NCBI GenBank assembly: GCA_018376905.1 | Contig: JAHAAK010000050.1 | Span: 1 to 12,173, forward strand | DNA length: 12,173 bases | Direction of reading: 5' to 3' | DNA from: Collinsella sp. | Lineage (GTDB): Bacteria > Actinomycetota > Coriobacteriia > Coriobacteriales > Coriobacteriaceae | In this document: positions 1 through 6,608 of the stretch, piece by piece | Numbering within the stretch: the first letter of the stretch is position 1 | Layout of the letters: the number at the start of each line of letters is the position of its first letter | Program-made: the position numbers and the translations under genes | Notes under the pieces: generated by a model | Database searches by the model: none | The model's input: only the letters and a program-made list of their open reading frames with translations | What the model was told of the DNA's origin: nothing

Positions 1-32
1 GGCCGGCCGGTCCGGCCCTCAGGGTATCGGGT

Positions 33-70
33 TCCCACATTCATCCGTACATGTACGGATGAATGTGGGA
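33..70. promoter_or_regulatory. Perfect 38-bp palindrome, possible operator or cruciform site
   Basis: Every base from 33 to 70 pairs with its partner around the axis at 51/52 (core GTACATGTAC; outer arms TCCCACATTCATCC and its complement). A further half-site, CGGATGAA at 77-84, repeats CGGATGAA at 56-63 at a 21-bp phase, about two helical turns. The block lies about 175 bp upstream of the Abi start. There is no spacer and no T-run, so it is a poor terminator. A dimeric repressor operator, or a recombination or replication site, fits better. Its function is inferred only from geometry. Confidence 0.6.
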
Positions 71-135
71 GGTGTTCGGATGAAGTCGATAATCAAGGGA
101 GGCGGCCGCTTGCAAACTTTCCTCGTGGAGTTCCG

Positions 136-143
136 TATAGAAT
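136..143 (+). promoter_or_regulatory. Possible -10 region for the Abi gene
   Basis: TATAGAAT at 136-143 resembles a -10 box about 100 bp upstream of the chosen Abi start. A second A/T-rich hexamer, TAAAAT, lies at 158-163. The only TTGCAA (110-115) is spaced 20-22 bp away, longer than usual, so no convincing -35 element is seen. This is a weak call. Confidence 0.2.
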
Positions 144-245
144 GGCTTCGACTGCGGTAAAATGACCTTAGTAAACCCGTCCGGCCTCTGCTCTCGAGCA
201 TGCACACTGGCGGGTCTTCTTTTATGCATCGAGCACAGGAGCACC

Positions 246-1262
246 ATGGGGGAATACAAGAAACCCTGGCTGACCTTCGAGGAGCAGGCCGACCTGCTCA
301 TAGTCGAGCGCGGCCTGGTGGCAGACCGCGATGACCTTATCGCCCACCTCGCAAACGTTGGCTATTACCGCCTGAGCGGCTACTGGTACATCTTCAAGCG
401 CAAGCCAGAGGCAGACAAGGAGGGCGAAAAGGACGAGCGTTTCGTCGAGGGCACGACATTCGACCAGATCTGGAAGCTCTACACCTTCGACAGGCAGTTC
501 AGGCTCATCGTCTTGGACGCCATCGAGCGCGTCGAGGTCTACTTCCGCACGCAGCTGGCCTATGAGCTCGCGGGCAAGACCGGAGCGTTCGGCTTCTTCG
601 ACCGCGAGAATCTCCCGCGCCTTGAGGGCGATGCGTACGGCGAGTTCATCGAACGATGCACTGAGGAGCTTGACCGCTCGCGTGAACCCTTCGCTATCCA
701 CTTCAAGGAGGCCTACGGCGACGTGCATGACCTGCCGCCCTATTGGATTCTCGTGAACCTGATGGACTTCGGCACGATGCTTCGCCTCTACAACGGCGCG
801 TCGGTTGACATCAGGAACAGAATCTCTGGGGACCTGGGCGTATCGTCGCGCGTGTTGAAGTCGTGGCTCGTGGCCATCAACACCGCTCGCAACATATGTG
901 CACACCATGGCCGCCTGTGGAACAGAGGGCTTGGCACCAGGCCGACCATCCCCACCAAGTCGAAGTATCCAGAGTGGCACGAGCCGTACCAGGTGCGGTC
1001 GGACAACATGTTCGGCATACTCACCATCCTGAGTTACCTGCTGGAGCGCATCGCCCCCGAGACAGGCTGGCGCACACGTTTGTTTGAGCTGCTAGACAGG
1101 CTGGATGCCGACGAGCTGCACCGCATGGGGTTCGCGGAGGGTTGGCAGGGATGCCCGCTTTGGGAGCCGTATCTGCCCGCTGCGGAGCTTGGGAAGAAGC
1201 TCGAGCGCGGGTATGAGGAGCGCGGGGGAGTGCCATTATGTGAACCATTCACCGACGAATGA
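246..1262 (+). CDS. Abi family (Abi_2, AbiD/AbiF-like) HEPN abortive-infection protein
   Basis: A 338-aa protein of the usual size for the Abi_2 family. These proteins have a HEPN-type fold and are thought to act as RNases that stop growth of phage-infected cells. Seen: the family-style opening KPWLTFEEQADLLIVERGL (residues 5-23), then GYYRLSGYWY, the RQFRLIVLDAIERVEVYFR helix, and near residue 215 ARNICAHHGRLWNR. The last holds an R-x4-H HEPN motif (R215, H220) followed by the NR typical of the family. I chose ATG 246 because AGGAG lies 5-8 nt upstream and the family start matches there; an in-frame ATG at 162 would add 28 unlike residues. It stands 77 nt upstream of the HNH gene on the same strand, so the two may be co-transcribed. 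The phage-defence role is inferred from family. Confidence 0.85.
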   Translation: MGEYKKPWLTFEEQADLLIVERGLVADRDDLIAHLANVGYYRLSGYWYIFKRKPEADKEGEKDERFVEGTTFDQIWKLYTFDRQFRLIVLDAIERVEVYFRTQLAYELAGKTGAFGFFDRENLPRLEGDAYGEFIERCTEELDRSREPFAIHFKEAYGDVHDLPPYWILVNLMDFGTMLRLYNGASVDIRNRISGDLGVSSRVLKSWLVAINTARNICAHHGRLWNRGLGTRPTIPTKSKYPEWHEPYQVRSDNMFGILTILSYLLERIAPETGWRTRLFELLDRLDADELHRMGFAEGWQGCPLWEPYLPAAELGKKLERGYEERGGVPLCEPFTDE

Positions 1263-1339
1263 GAAAAGGCAGCGAGTGCGGTCCCCCGCGGGATTATCCT
1301 GGACCTATTACGTGAGCGGTGCGCGGGCGAGGAGCAAAC

Positions 1340-2116
1340 ATGGCAGGCCGTGGAGACAAATGGTCGAGGGAAGAAACCCTTGCGGCTCTGTTTTTGTACC
1401 TCGCCCTACCATCAAAAAAGGTTGATAAAACAGGCGAGGACGTCCAGGCGTTAGCTAAGGCCATTGGCAGAACGCCGAACGCAGTCGCTCTAAAAATCTG
1501 GAATCTTGCATCTTTCGATGAGCGTCGACGCGCTCGCGGCAAGGTTGGAATGACCCATGCGAGCAAAATGGATGAGATGGTTTGGGTTGAGTATTCCTCT
1601 GCTGGCGATGAGCTCGTCGAGGAAGCGACCGAGGTGTTCCTCAATCGATTCGATTTTGAAGAACCGCTAAGCGATGAGTTGAAAGAGACGATTGGCTTTG
1701 ATTTGCCAGAGGGCAAAGAGCGCGAAGCAATCGTTTCGATGCGGGTGAACCAGGAGTTCTTTCGAAATACCTTGCTCGTCAATTACGATTCAAGATGCTG
1801 CTTGACGGGGCTATCAAACAAGGCTCTGTTGGTTGCTAGCCATATCAAGCCCTGGATTGTCTCTGATCCAAAAACGGAGCGACTTGCCCCCGACAATGGA
1901 TTGCTCTTGAACGCATTGCACGATAAGGCGTTCGATCGGGGGCTAATTACCATTACGAAGGACCTAAAGATAGTGGTGTCCGGTGTGGTCGGACATGAAA
2001 CACCTGAGGATGAGTATTTGTGGCGCTACAACGGAAAGCCAATTACGCTTCCGAAGCGATTTGTCCCACGAGCTGAGTTTATTGAATACCACAACGATAT
2101 GGTGTTTAAGGGGTAA
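1340..2116 (+). CDS. HNH_2-type endonuclease (putative stand-alone restriction endonuclease)
   Basis: A 258-aa protein. Residues 1-60 form a helical domain (WSREETLAALFLYLALPSK, then AKAIGRTPNAVALKIWNL) common at the front of these nucleases and probably DNA-binding. The C-terminal half is an HNH_2 domain: CCLTG (153-157), SHIKPW with H168, and DNGLLLNALHDKAFDRGLI with N186, N191, H194 and D199, the expected metal- and DNA-contact positions. I chose ATG 1340 because GAGGAG at 1329-1334 sits 5 nt upstream; GTG 1319 would add seven residues and lacks a good site. The gene looks richer in A/T than the Abi gene before it, hinting at separate acquisition. No methyltransferase is adjacent on this side, so it may attack modified or foreign DNA on its own. 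That role is inference; the nuclease fold is clear. Confidence 0.85.
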   Translation: MAGRGDKWSREETLAALFLYLALPSKKVDKTGEDVQALAKAIGRTPNAVALKIWNLASFDERRRARGKVGMTHASKMDEMVWVEYSSAGDELVEEATEVFLNRFDFEEPLSDELKETIGFDLPEGKEREAIVSMRVNQEFFRNTLLVNYDSRCCLTGLSNKALLVASHIKPWIVSDPKTERLAPDNGLLLNALHDKAFDRGLITITKDLKIVVSGVVGHETPEDEYLWRYNGKPITLPKRFVPRAEFIEYHNDMVFKG

Positions 2117-2275
2117 TTGGACTATCTCCCGACCAAGCGAGGATTCGGATTGGTTTGCTGGAATGTGGCAGTGCCCTGTTCTAAGCAACGTATTTGTGAT
2201 AGCCACCCGCTCACCTTGTGACGATAATGCAGAATTGCGGCACGGATAGAACTGCGCTAACCTTTGCGAATATGC

Positions 2276-2312
2276 GGAGCGGGGGCAAGCCGCTAAACTA
2301 CACCCCCGCTCC
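2276..2312 (-). terminator. GC-rich hairpin downstream of the minigenes
   Basis: GGAGCGGGGG (2276-2285) pairs perfectly with CCCCCGCTCC (2303-2312) around a 17-nt loop. It is the outer member of two hairpins that follow the minus-strand minigenes, and it also lies between the plus-strand HNH gene and the minigenes. There is no T-run on either side, so it may be a rho-assisted stop or an RNA-stability element rather than a classic terminator. Confidence 0.45.
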
Positions 2313-2322
2313 GTTCCGAGTG

Positions 2323-2347
2323 GAGCCTCAATTGCGCATTGGGGCTC
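2323..2347 (-). terminator. Hairpin abutting the stop codon of the 34-aa minigene
   Basis: GAGCCTCAAT (2323-2332) pairs with ATTGGGGCTC (2338-2347), with one G-T wobble and a 5-nt loop. The stem begins on the stop codon of the minus-strand minigene. Together with the hairpin at 2276-2312 it looks like the 3' end of that short transcript. No U-tract follows. Confidence 0.4.
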
Positions 2348-2451
2348 TACTTCCTTTTAACATGGACGTATCGCGTGATTGTTCCGGTCTTTACGATTCG
2401 CCCGGTCTTGGTAACTCGGTACTTCGGGATTCGCACTCGAACATATGCCAT
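2347..2451 (-). CDS. 34-residue highly basic minigene product, unknown function
   Basis: ATG at 2451 to TAG at 2347 gives a 34-aa peptide beginning MAYVRVRIPKYRV. It has 11 Lys/Arg and no acidic residue, alternates basic and beta-branched residues, and carries an internal echo TKTGRIVKTGTIT. The start is strongly supported by AAGGAGGTGAT (2466 down to 2456), an almost complete anti-Shine-Dalgarno match, placed just upstream of the ATG. It lies 33 nt downstream of the 41-aa minigene on the same strand, shares its promoter, and is followed by hairpins. I do not recognise the family. Charge and strand propensity suggest a nucleic-acid- or ribosome-binding peptide, or a membrane-active one; that is inference. 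Confidence 0.6.
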   Translation of the reverse strand: MAYVRVRIPKYRVTKTGRIVKTGTITRYVHVKRK

Positions 2452-2484
2452 CTTCATCACCTCCTTCAGGATGCTGCGTGCCAC

Positions 2485-2610
2485 TTAATGCATGCGGCGC
2501 TTGTGGTCTGCCAGCGTTTTGCCGGCTTGCGACTTGGCCCGAGGGCTCGACTTGCCGCTCGCCAGAACAGCGGCGGCTTTGCTGAGCTTGGGGCTGTGAT
2601 GCCGTGCCAT
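2485..2610 (-). CDS. 41-residue basic minigene product, unknown function
   Basis: ATG at 2610 to TAA at 2485 gives a 41-aa peptide starting MARHHSPKLSKAAAVLASGK and ending in AGKTLADHKRRMH. It is Ala/Lys/Ser rich, with 10 Lys/Arg, several His and one acidic residue, and is predicted helical or disordered. GGGAGGTGAT (2623 down to 2614) precedes the ATG by 3 nt, which is a short spacing but a very strong match. A promoter at 2672-2701 fits upstream. It is the first gene of a two-gene unit with the 34-aa ORF and diverges from ietA. The pattern of short Lys/Ser/Ala repeats resembles small hypothetical proteins I have seen in gut bacteria, but I cannot name a family. A DNA-binding or antitoxin-like role is speculative. 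Confidence 0.6.
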   Translation of the reverse strand: MARHHSPKLSKAAAVLASGKSSPRAKSQAGKTLADHKRRMH

Positions 2611-2671
2611 ACAATCACCTCCCTACGGCTGGCAACGGACAGGTTGGCTCGTGGTGCCCCGAACCGATTCG

Positions 2672-2701
2672 AGGGTAGCACCGCTCGGCTTAAAAAGTCA
2701 A
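2672..2701 (-). promoter_or_regulatory. Promoter of the minus-strand minigenes
   Basis: Read on the minus strand, TTGACT (2701-2696) is followed after 18 nt by TACCCT (2677-2672). The -10 is preceded by TGC, giving an extended -10 form (TGCTACCCT). It lies about 60 bp upstream of the first minigene start and nothing else on that strand would use it. Confidence 0.55.
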
Positions 2702-2707
2702 TCTCTA

Positions 2708-2736
2708 TTCCAATTCTGTTGGTTTTGTTCTATACT
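2708..2736 (+). promoter_or_regulatory. ietA: Probable promoter of the ietAS-like operon
   Basis: TATACT at 2731-2736 is a good -10 box 45 bp before the ATPase start. The -35 at 17-bp spacing, TTCCAA (2708-2713), matches poorly, which would suit a regulated promoter. The element begins 7 bp beyond the -35 of the divergent minigene promoter, so one bound regulator could control both directions. Confidence 0.45.
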
Positions 2737-2780
2737 AGAAAGTGCCATTATGGGGCGGATAGTGTCTGGAGAAATGGAAA

Positions 2781-3815
2781 ATGAAGAAGAGGAATGTACT
2801 GAACCTTATTAAATACCATGTGGAGGACAACAACTACGGCTTTCGTCAGGAGGCCATAGAGATCGCCCATGACTTCGATCGGGCCGGCGACACCGAGCTC
2901 GCAGAATACGTCCTCGCCCTTCTTTCGGACGCGAATACCTTTGTCCCACAGACAGGCGGCGGCGTGGGCCATTTCCTCAGGAGAATGGACTACTCCCGCT
3001 CGCCCCTCCCTCTCCCAGAGGTCATTTCTGAGGACGTGAAGGGAATCATAAATGCAGTCGGCCATGACGCGGGCATCAATAAGTTCCTGTTCCAAGGACC
3101 TCCCGGCACAGGCAAGACCGAAACGGCCAAGCATGTCGCCCGAATCCTTGAGAGGGATTTGTTTGTCGTCGACTTTAGCGAGGTCATCGACAGCAAGCTC
3201 GGACAGACAAGCAAGAACATCACGACTCTCTTCCGCGAGATCAACGGGTTTGCCAACCCGGGCAGAATCGTCGTGCTCTTCGACGAAATCGACGCCCTTG
3301 CGATGGACAGGAACAACAGCCACGATGTCCGCGAGATGGGACGCGCGACGTCCACGTTCCTCCGCGAGTTGGACAGTATGAACACGCAAGTCGTGCTCAT
3401 CGCCACGACCAACATGTACGGAACGCTCGACAAGGCGATGATTCGTCGGTTTGATTCCGTGATCGACTTCGGCAGGTACACCCGAGATGACCTCCTCGAG
3501 GTAGCGACCACGCTGCTCAACGTGCATCTAGCCAAGTTCCGCTTTGCCGGGAAAGATGTGCGCCTATTCAACAAGATAATGCGGCTTATGGACGAGGTGC
3601 TGTATCCTGCTGAGCTCTCAAACCTCATCAAAACGGCGATTGCTTTCAGCAATCCAGGCGAGCCGTTCGACTACATGCGCCGCCTTTACAAGGCTGCGAC
3701 GGGCAACGTAGTTCCCGACGCCAAGAGCCTCCGCGAGCAGGGCTTCTCCATGCGCGAGATAGAGACGCTGACGGGCACGCCGATCAGCACTCTTTCGCGC
3801 GAGCTGAAAGGTTAG
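2781..3815 (+). CDS. ietA: AAA+ ATPase of an IetAS-like defence/toxin-antitoxin pair
   Basis: A 344-aa AAA+ ATPase. Seen: Walker A GPPGTGKT (106-113), Walker B VVLFDEID (164-171), sensor-1 ATTN (208-211) and an arginine-finger-like RRF (222-224). A helical N-terminal region (1-80) precedes the ATPase core. The last 30 residues (from LREQGFSMREIETL to STLSRELKG) look like a helix-turn-helix. GGAG at 2768-2771 precedes the ATG by 9 nt. The next gene, a subtilase, starts 3 nt after the stop. An AAA+ ATPase next to a subtilisin-like protease is the IetA-IetS arrangement, known as a plasmid-stabilising toxin-antitoxin pair in Agrobacterium and reported as an antiphage system. I infer that the ATPase controls or feeds the protease. 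Assignment is from architecture and order, not from a search. Confidence 0.8.
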   Translation: MKKRNVLNLIKYHVEDNNYGFRQEAIEIAHDFDRAGDTELAEYVLALLSDANTFVPQTGGGVGHFLRRMDYSRSPLPLPEVISEDVKGIINAVGHDAGINKFLFQGPPGTGKTETAKHVARILERDLFVVDFSEVIDSKLGQTSKNITTLFREINGFANPGRIVVLFDEIDALAMDRNNSHDVREMGRATSTFLRELDSMNTQVVLIATTNMYGTLDKAMIRRFDSVIDFGRYTRDDLLEVATTLLNVHLAKFRFAGKDVRLFNKIMRLMDEVLYPAELSNLIKTAIAFSNPGEPFDYMRRLYKAATGNVVPDAKSLREQGFSMREIETLTGTPISTLSRELKG

Positions 3816-3818
3816 ACG

Positions 3819-6074
3819 ATGAGCAACGCTATTCTCGAACTGAAGGGCTCTTATGAGCGCAAGGGGGCAATGCCTCCCGGCCCGCCGTCGCTCCCAAATG
3901 GGCAATCCGTTTCTGCTGACGAGCTTGAAGGTCTAAAGGCCGATCTTGTCGAGTGCAGGAACTATTGGAAGCGCCAGCAACTCGGCATCGACTACCTAAT
4001 TAATGCTCGTTATAAATCGACCGTGGCTAAGAGTAATCGTTGCAGGAGGCTCCTGGCGCGAAGCAGTGACAACGCAAGTGACTCCATTGTCGGCGCAAGG
4101 TTCGAGCAGATACCTGGAAGCGCGGGGAATAACCCCCGCCACATCATCACATACCGCGTTGCCCCGCAGACGCTGGACAAGACGGTAGAGGAGCTGGGCA
4201 CCTGTATAGGCATCCTGCGGCGAAATTACCCAAACGGCGTGATAGGCAGCAAGGAGCTGTCGCAGCTCGACAAAGAAAAGTTCGACGCTTACGGAGCGTC
4301 AATCTCAAAAACGGCCTTCGCGCAAATCATTCGCGATGCCCATTACCTCGTTAATTTCTATTACACCGACACAATCGATGATGCGTACAAGAACGACGAC
4401 GCCTTCGTCACCATATACGATACTGGGACGGATACATACGAGCTGCTAAGCCGAGTCATACCCGCGCTGGACAGCGGACAGGTCTTTGAGAACTGCGTTC
4501 GCTTGTATCCCGACCAATATGAGCGGCTTCGTCGCGAAGCGCCCTACCTCGTCGCCATGTCTACGGTCAACTTCGCCGACACTGACCTAGCGAAACTCTG
4601 GGGCGAGAGGGCCTATAGGGAATACGAGGCGCGTTTGCCGCTACCGCCCTCGATTCCCGATCCGGACGGAGAGCCAGTCGTCGGCGTTATCGATACGCTA
4701 TTCAACGAGAACGCATATTTTAGCGCGTGGGTTGATTACCAGGACTGTATGACCGAGAAACGCGACTGCAACAACGACGTGGCCCACGGGACGCAGGTTT
4801 CCTCCATCATCGTCGATGGCCCCTCGCTCAACCCCGAGCTAGACGACGGCTGCGGCCGTTTCCGCGTCAAGCACTTCGGCATCACCGACGGCGAGAAGCT
4901 GAACTCGCTTACCGTTATGCGCGACGTCAAGAGGATAATCGAGGCAAATCTGAGCATTAAGGTTTGGAACCTGTCGCTCGGCACCGCCTCGGAATGCCCG
5001 GAAAACTCAATTTCTCCGGTCGCGTCGATCCTTGATGAGCTGCAGGCGAAATACGACGTGGTGTTTGTGGTATCGGGAACGAATCTCGAAAACGGAGAGG
5101 AGACAAAGCGCGTTGGATCGCCGGCGGATTCAATCAATTCCGTGGTGGTTAACTCGGTGGGACGCGACTGTGCGCCAGCAATCTACTCGCGCCACGGGCC
5201 GGTCTTGTCGTTCTTCGGCAAGCCCGACATAAGCTACTACGGCGGCACCAAGGAGGACGGGCTCGTTGTGGCGGCGCCTTTCGCCCTCGTGCGTGACTGG
5301 GGTACGTCTTTCGCCGCCCCGTGGATCGCACGAAAGCTCGCCTTTCTGATTTATAAGGCTCGACTCACGAGGGAGGAGGCCAAGGCGCTTCTCATCGACT
5401 CGGCCTATGGATGGGGTGAGGGCGGTCTATCCAATACAAGGGGGTACGGCGTTCCGCCTATCAGTATTGAGGACATAATCGGCACGCCCAACAACGAGAT
5501 TCGATTCATCCTCTCGGGCGCAATCGACAGCTATGAGACCTACAACTACGGTATACCGATTCCCATGAACGACGGCAGGTATCCGTTCATGGCGCGGGCC
5601 ACGCTCTGCTACTTCCCGGAATGCCACAGGAGCCAAGGCGTCGATTACACCACCACAGAGATCGACCTCCATTTCGGACGCATCAAGGGTAAAGGGATCA
5701 AATCCCTGGACAAAAACGTCCAGGGAGACGAAGGTTCCCAAGTCTATGAAGCGGAAGCACGTGCGCTCTACCGCAAGTGGGACAACGTCAAGCACATCGG
5801 CGACGTGTTCAAGTCCCGGTTCGCCCCGCGCAAAGCCTACGACAACCCGCAATGGGGCATTATGCTGCGCAAGAAGGAGCGCAACAAGCCTGGTGCTGGA
5901 GATGGAATCAGGTTTGCAGTCGTTGTCACTCTACGAGAGATGTACAACGTGAACCGCATCGAGGAGTTCGTGCAACGCTGCTCGCTGCGAGGGTGGATAG
6001 TAAACCGCATCGACATCGACGTGATCAACCAGATATATGAGGCCGCCGAGGTTGAAATCGACTTTGAAGACTAG
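3819..6074 (+). CDS. ietS: Subtilisin-like (S8) serine protease of an IetAS-like pair
   Basis: A 751-aa cytoplasmic-type protein with no signal peptide. The central S8 domain has a full catalytic set: Asp292 in VVGVIDT, His323 in AHGTQVSS, oxyanion-hole Asn422 in VVSGTN and Ser497 in WGTSFAAPW. About 280 residues precede the protease domain and about 220 follow it; I recognise neither, and they are likely substrate- or partner-binding. The ATG lies 3 nt after the ATPase stop with only a weak AAGG upstream, so translation is probably coupled to the ATPase gene. Absence of a secretion signal separates it from nutritional or surface subtilases and fits an intracellular effector, as proposed for IetS. 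Its target is unknown. An intact catalytic site implies an active protease that needs tight control in uninfected cells. Confidence 0.82.
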   Translation: MSNAILELKGSYERKGAMPPGPPSLPNGQSVSADELEGLKADLVECRNYWKRQQLGIDYLINARYKSTVAKSNRCRRLLARSSDNASDSIVGARFEQIPGSAGNNPRHIITYRVAPQTLDKTVEELGTCIGILRRNYPNGVIGSKELSQLDKEKFDAYGASISKTAFAQIIRDAHYLVNFYYTDTIDDAYKNDDAFVTIYDTGTDTYELLSRVIPALDSGQVFENCVRLYPDQYERLRREAPYLVAMSTVNFADTDLAKLWGERAYREYEARLPLPPSIPDPDGEPVVGVIDTLFNENAYFSAWVDYQDCMTEKRDCNNDVAHGTQVSSIIVDGPSLNPELDDGCGRFRVKHFGITDGEKLNSLTVMRDVKRIIEANLSIKVWNLSLGTASECPENSISPVASILDELQAKYDVVFVVSGTNLENGEETKRVGSPADSINSVVVNSVGRDCAPAIYSRHGPVLSFFGKPDISYYGGTKEDGLVVAAPFALVRDWGTSFAAPWIARKLAFLIYKARLTREEAKALLIDSAYGWGEGGLSNTRGYGVPPISIEDIIGTPNNEIRFILSGAIDSYETYNYGIPIPMNDGRYPFMARATLCYFPECHRSQGVDYTTTEIDLHFGRIKGKGIKSLDKNVQGDEGSQVYEAEARALYRKWDNVKHIGDVFKSRFAPRKAYDNPQWGIMLRKKERNKPGAGDGIRFAVVVTLREMYNVNRIEEFVQRCSLRGWIVNRIDIDVINQIYEAAEVEIDFED

Positions 6075-6124
6075 TGCGCCGGTCTTGCAGCGTTCATGCT
6101 CGGATTCGAGTGCGGCCTAATTGT

Positions 6125-6178
6125 CCGAGGCGGGTGCTGGATAGCACTTCATGCAGCAGCATCTAACGCCCGCCTCGG
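6125..6178 (+). terminator. ietS: Hairpin downstream of ietS
   Basis: CCGAGGCGGG (6125-6134) pairs perfectly with CCCGCCTCGG (6169-6178). Inside the 34-nt loop TGCTG (6135-6139) can pair with CAGCA (6157-6161). It lies 50 nt after the protease stop and is followed by an interrupted A/T stretch (CAAATTTCACTATT), so it probably ends the ietAS transcript. Confidence 0.5.
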
Positions 6179-6366
6179 CTGACAAATTTCACTATTCGAG
6201 TGGTCAATCGGTTATGAAAAGCCAGGTTTTAGATGACGTAATTCATAAGGCAAGACAACTGGGGATATTGCAAATAGCGCAAGGTTCGGCCGCTTGGGAA
6301 TAGAGTTCACGGCAGTGAGGACCAACTTTCAAAGTATGCCCAGCTGCTTTACGACACATTGTAGTT

Positions 6367-6394
6367 TTGATTAATTTATAGCCTTTTATATGCT
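6367..6394 (+). promoter_or_regulatory. Candidate upstream promoter of the methyltransferase
   Basis: TTGATT (6367-6372), a 16-nt spacer and TATGCT (6389-6394) form a plausible sigma-70-type promoter, giving a leader of about 200 nt. An imperfect inverted repeat (GATG-TGAAT ... ATTCA-CATC, 6402-6430) lies right where transcription would begin, so it could be an operator. Confidence 0.4.
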
Positions 6395-6536
6395 AAAACA
6401 CGATGATTGAATACATCGCGATTCAGCATCTATGCCAAATACGTCTTACTTGAAGAATTTAAAGGTCACCCTCACGAACAGACTCATGTTGGCATCGGTC
6501 GAAGACTCGCAGTCGGTTATATCGGTAAAACAGGGC

Positions 6537-6565
6537 TTGAATCTTCGGTAAGTTCTTATAATAAT
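6537..6565 (+). promoter_or_regulatory. Candidate proximal promoter of the methyltransferase
   Basis: A perfect TATAAT occurs at 6557-6562 within TTATAATAATTT. The nearest -35-like hexamer, TTGAAT (6537-6542), is 14 bp from that box but 17 bp from AATAAT (6560-6565). It sits 45-50 bp before the start codon. Confidence 0.35.
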
Positions 6566-6608
6566 TTAGTGCATTTGAAAGGCAGAGGATCAAGTGGAGG
6601 GCTTTTAG

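Larger units (their letters stand above)
6075..6608. other. 534-bp intergenic region between ietS and the methyltransferase
   Basis: No convincing gene lies here. It holds the hairpin at 6125-6178, then an A/T-rich stretch with two candidate promoters and an imperfect inverted repeat (6402-6430). A 29-codon ORF at 6214-6303 has no ribosome binding site, and a TTG-started frame beginning at 6407 runs into the methyltransferase out of frame; I regard both as chance. The length and A/T content suggest a regulated leader or the remains of a lost gene. Confidence 0.5.

Noticed and set aside
222..980. Long minus-strand open frame antisense to the Abi gene
   Set aside because: It is the mirror of a strongly supported gene in GC-rich DNA, has no ribosome binding site and no recognisable motif.
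2276..2312. tRNA-like start (GGGGGTGTAGTTTAGC on the minus strand)
   Set aside because: The sequence resembles the first bases of a tRNA, but no anticodon arm, T-arm or acceptor partner follows; the pairing is a plain hairpin.
2218..2784. 188-codon plus-strand open frame before the ATPase
   Set aside because: It runs through the two minus-strand minigenes, their promoter and hairpins, has no ribosome binding site and has low-plausibility protein sequence.
2748..3527. 259-codon minus-strand open frame antisense to ietA
   Set aside because: It is antisense to a clear AAA+ ATPase, and its composition follows from the codon bias of the other strand.
6214..6303. 29-codon ORF in the gap before the methyltransferase
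   Set aside because: There is no ribosome binding site and no neighbour support, unlike the minigenes at 2347-2610.
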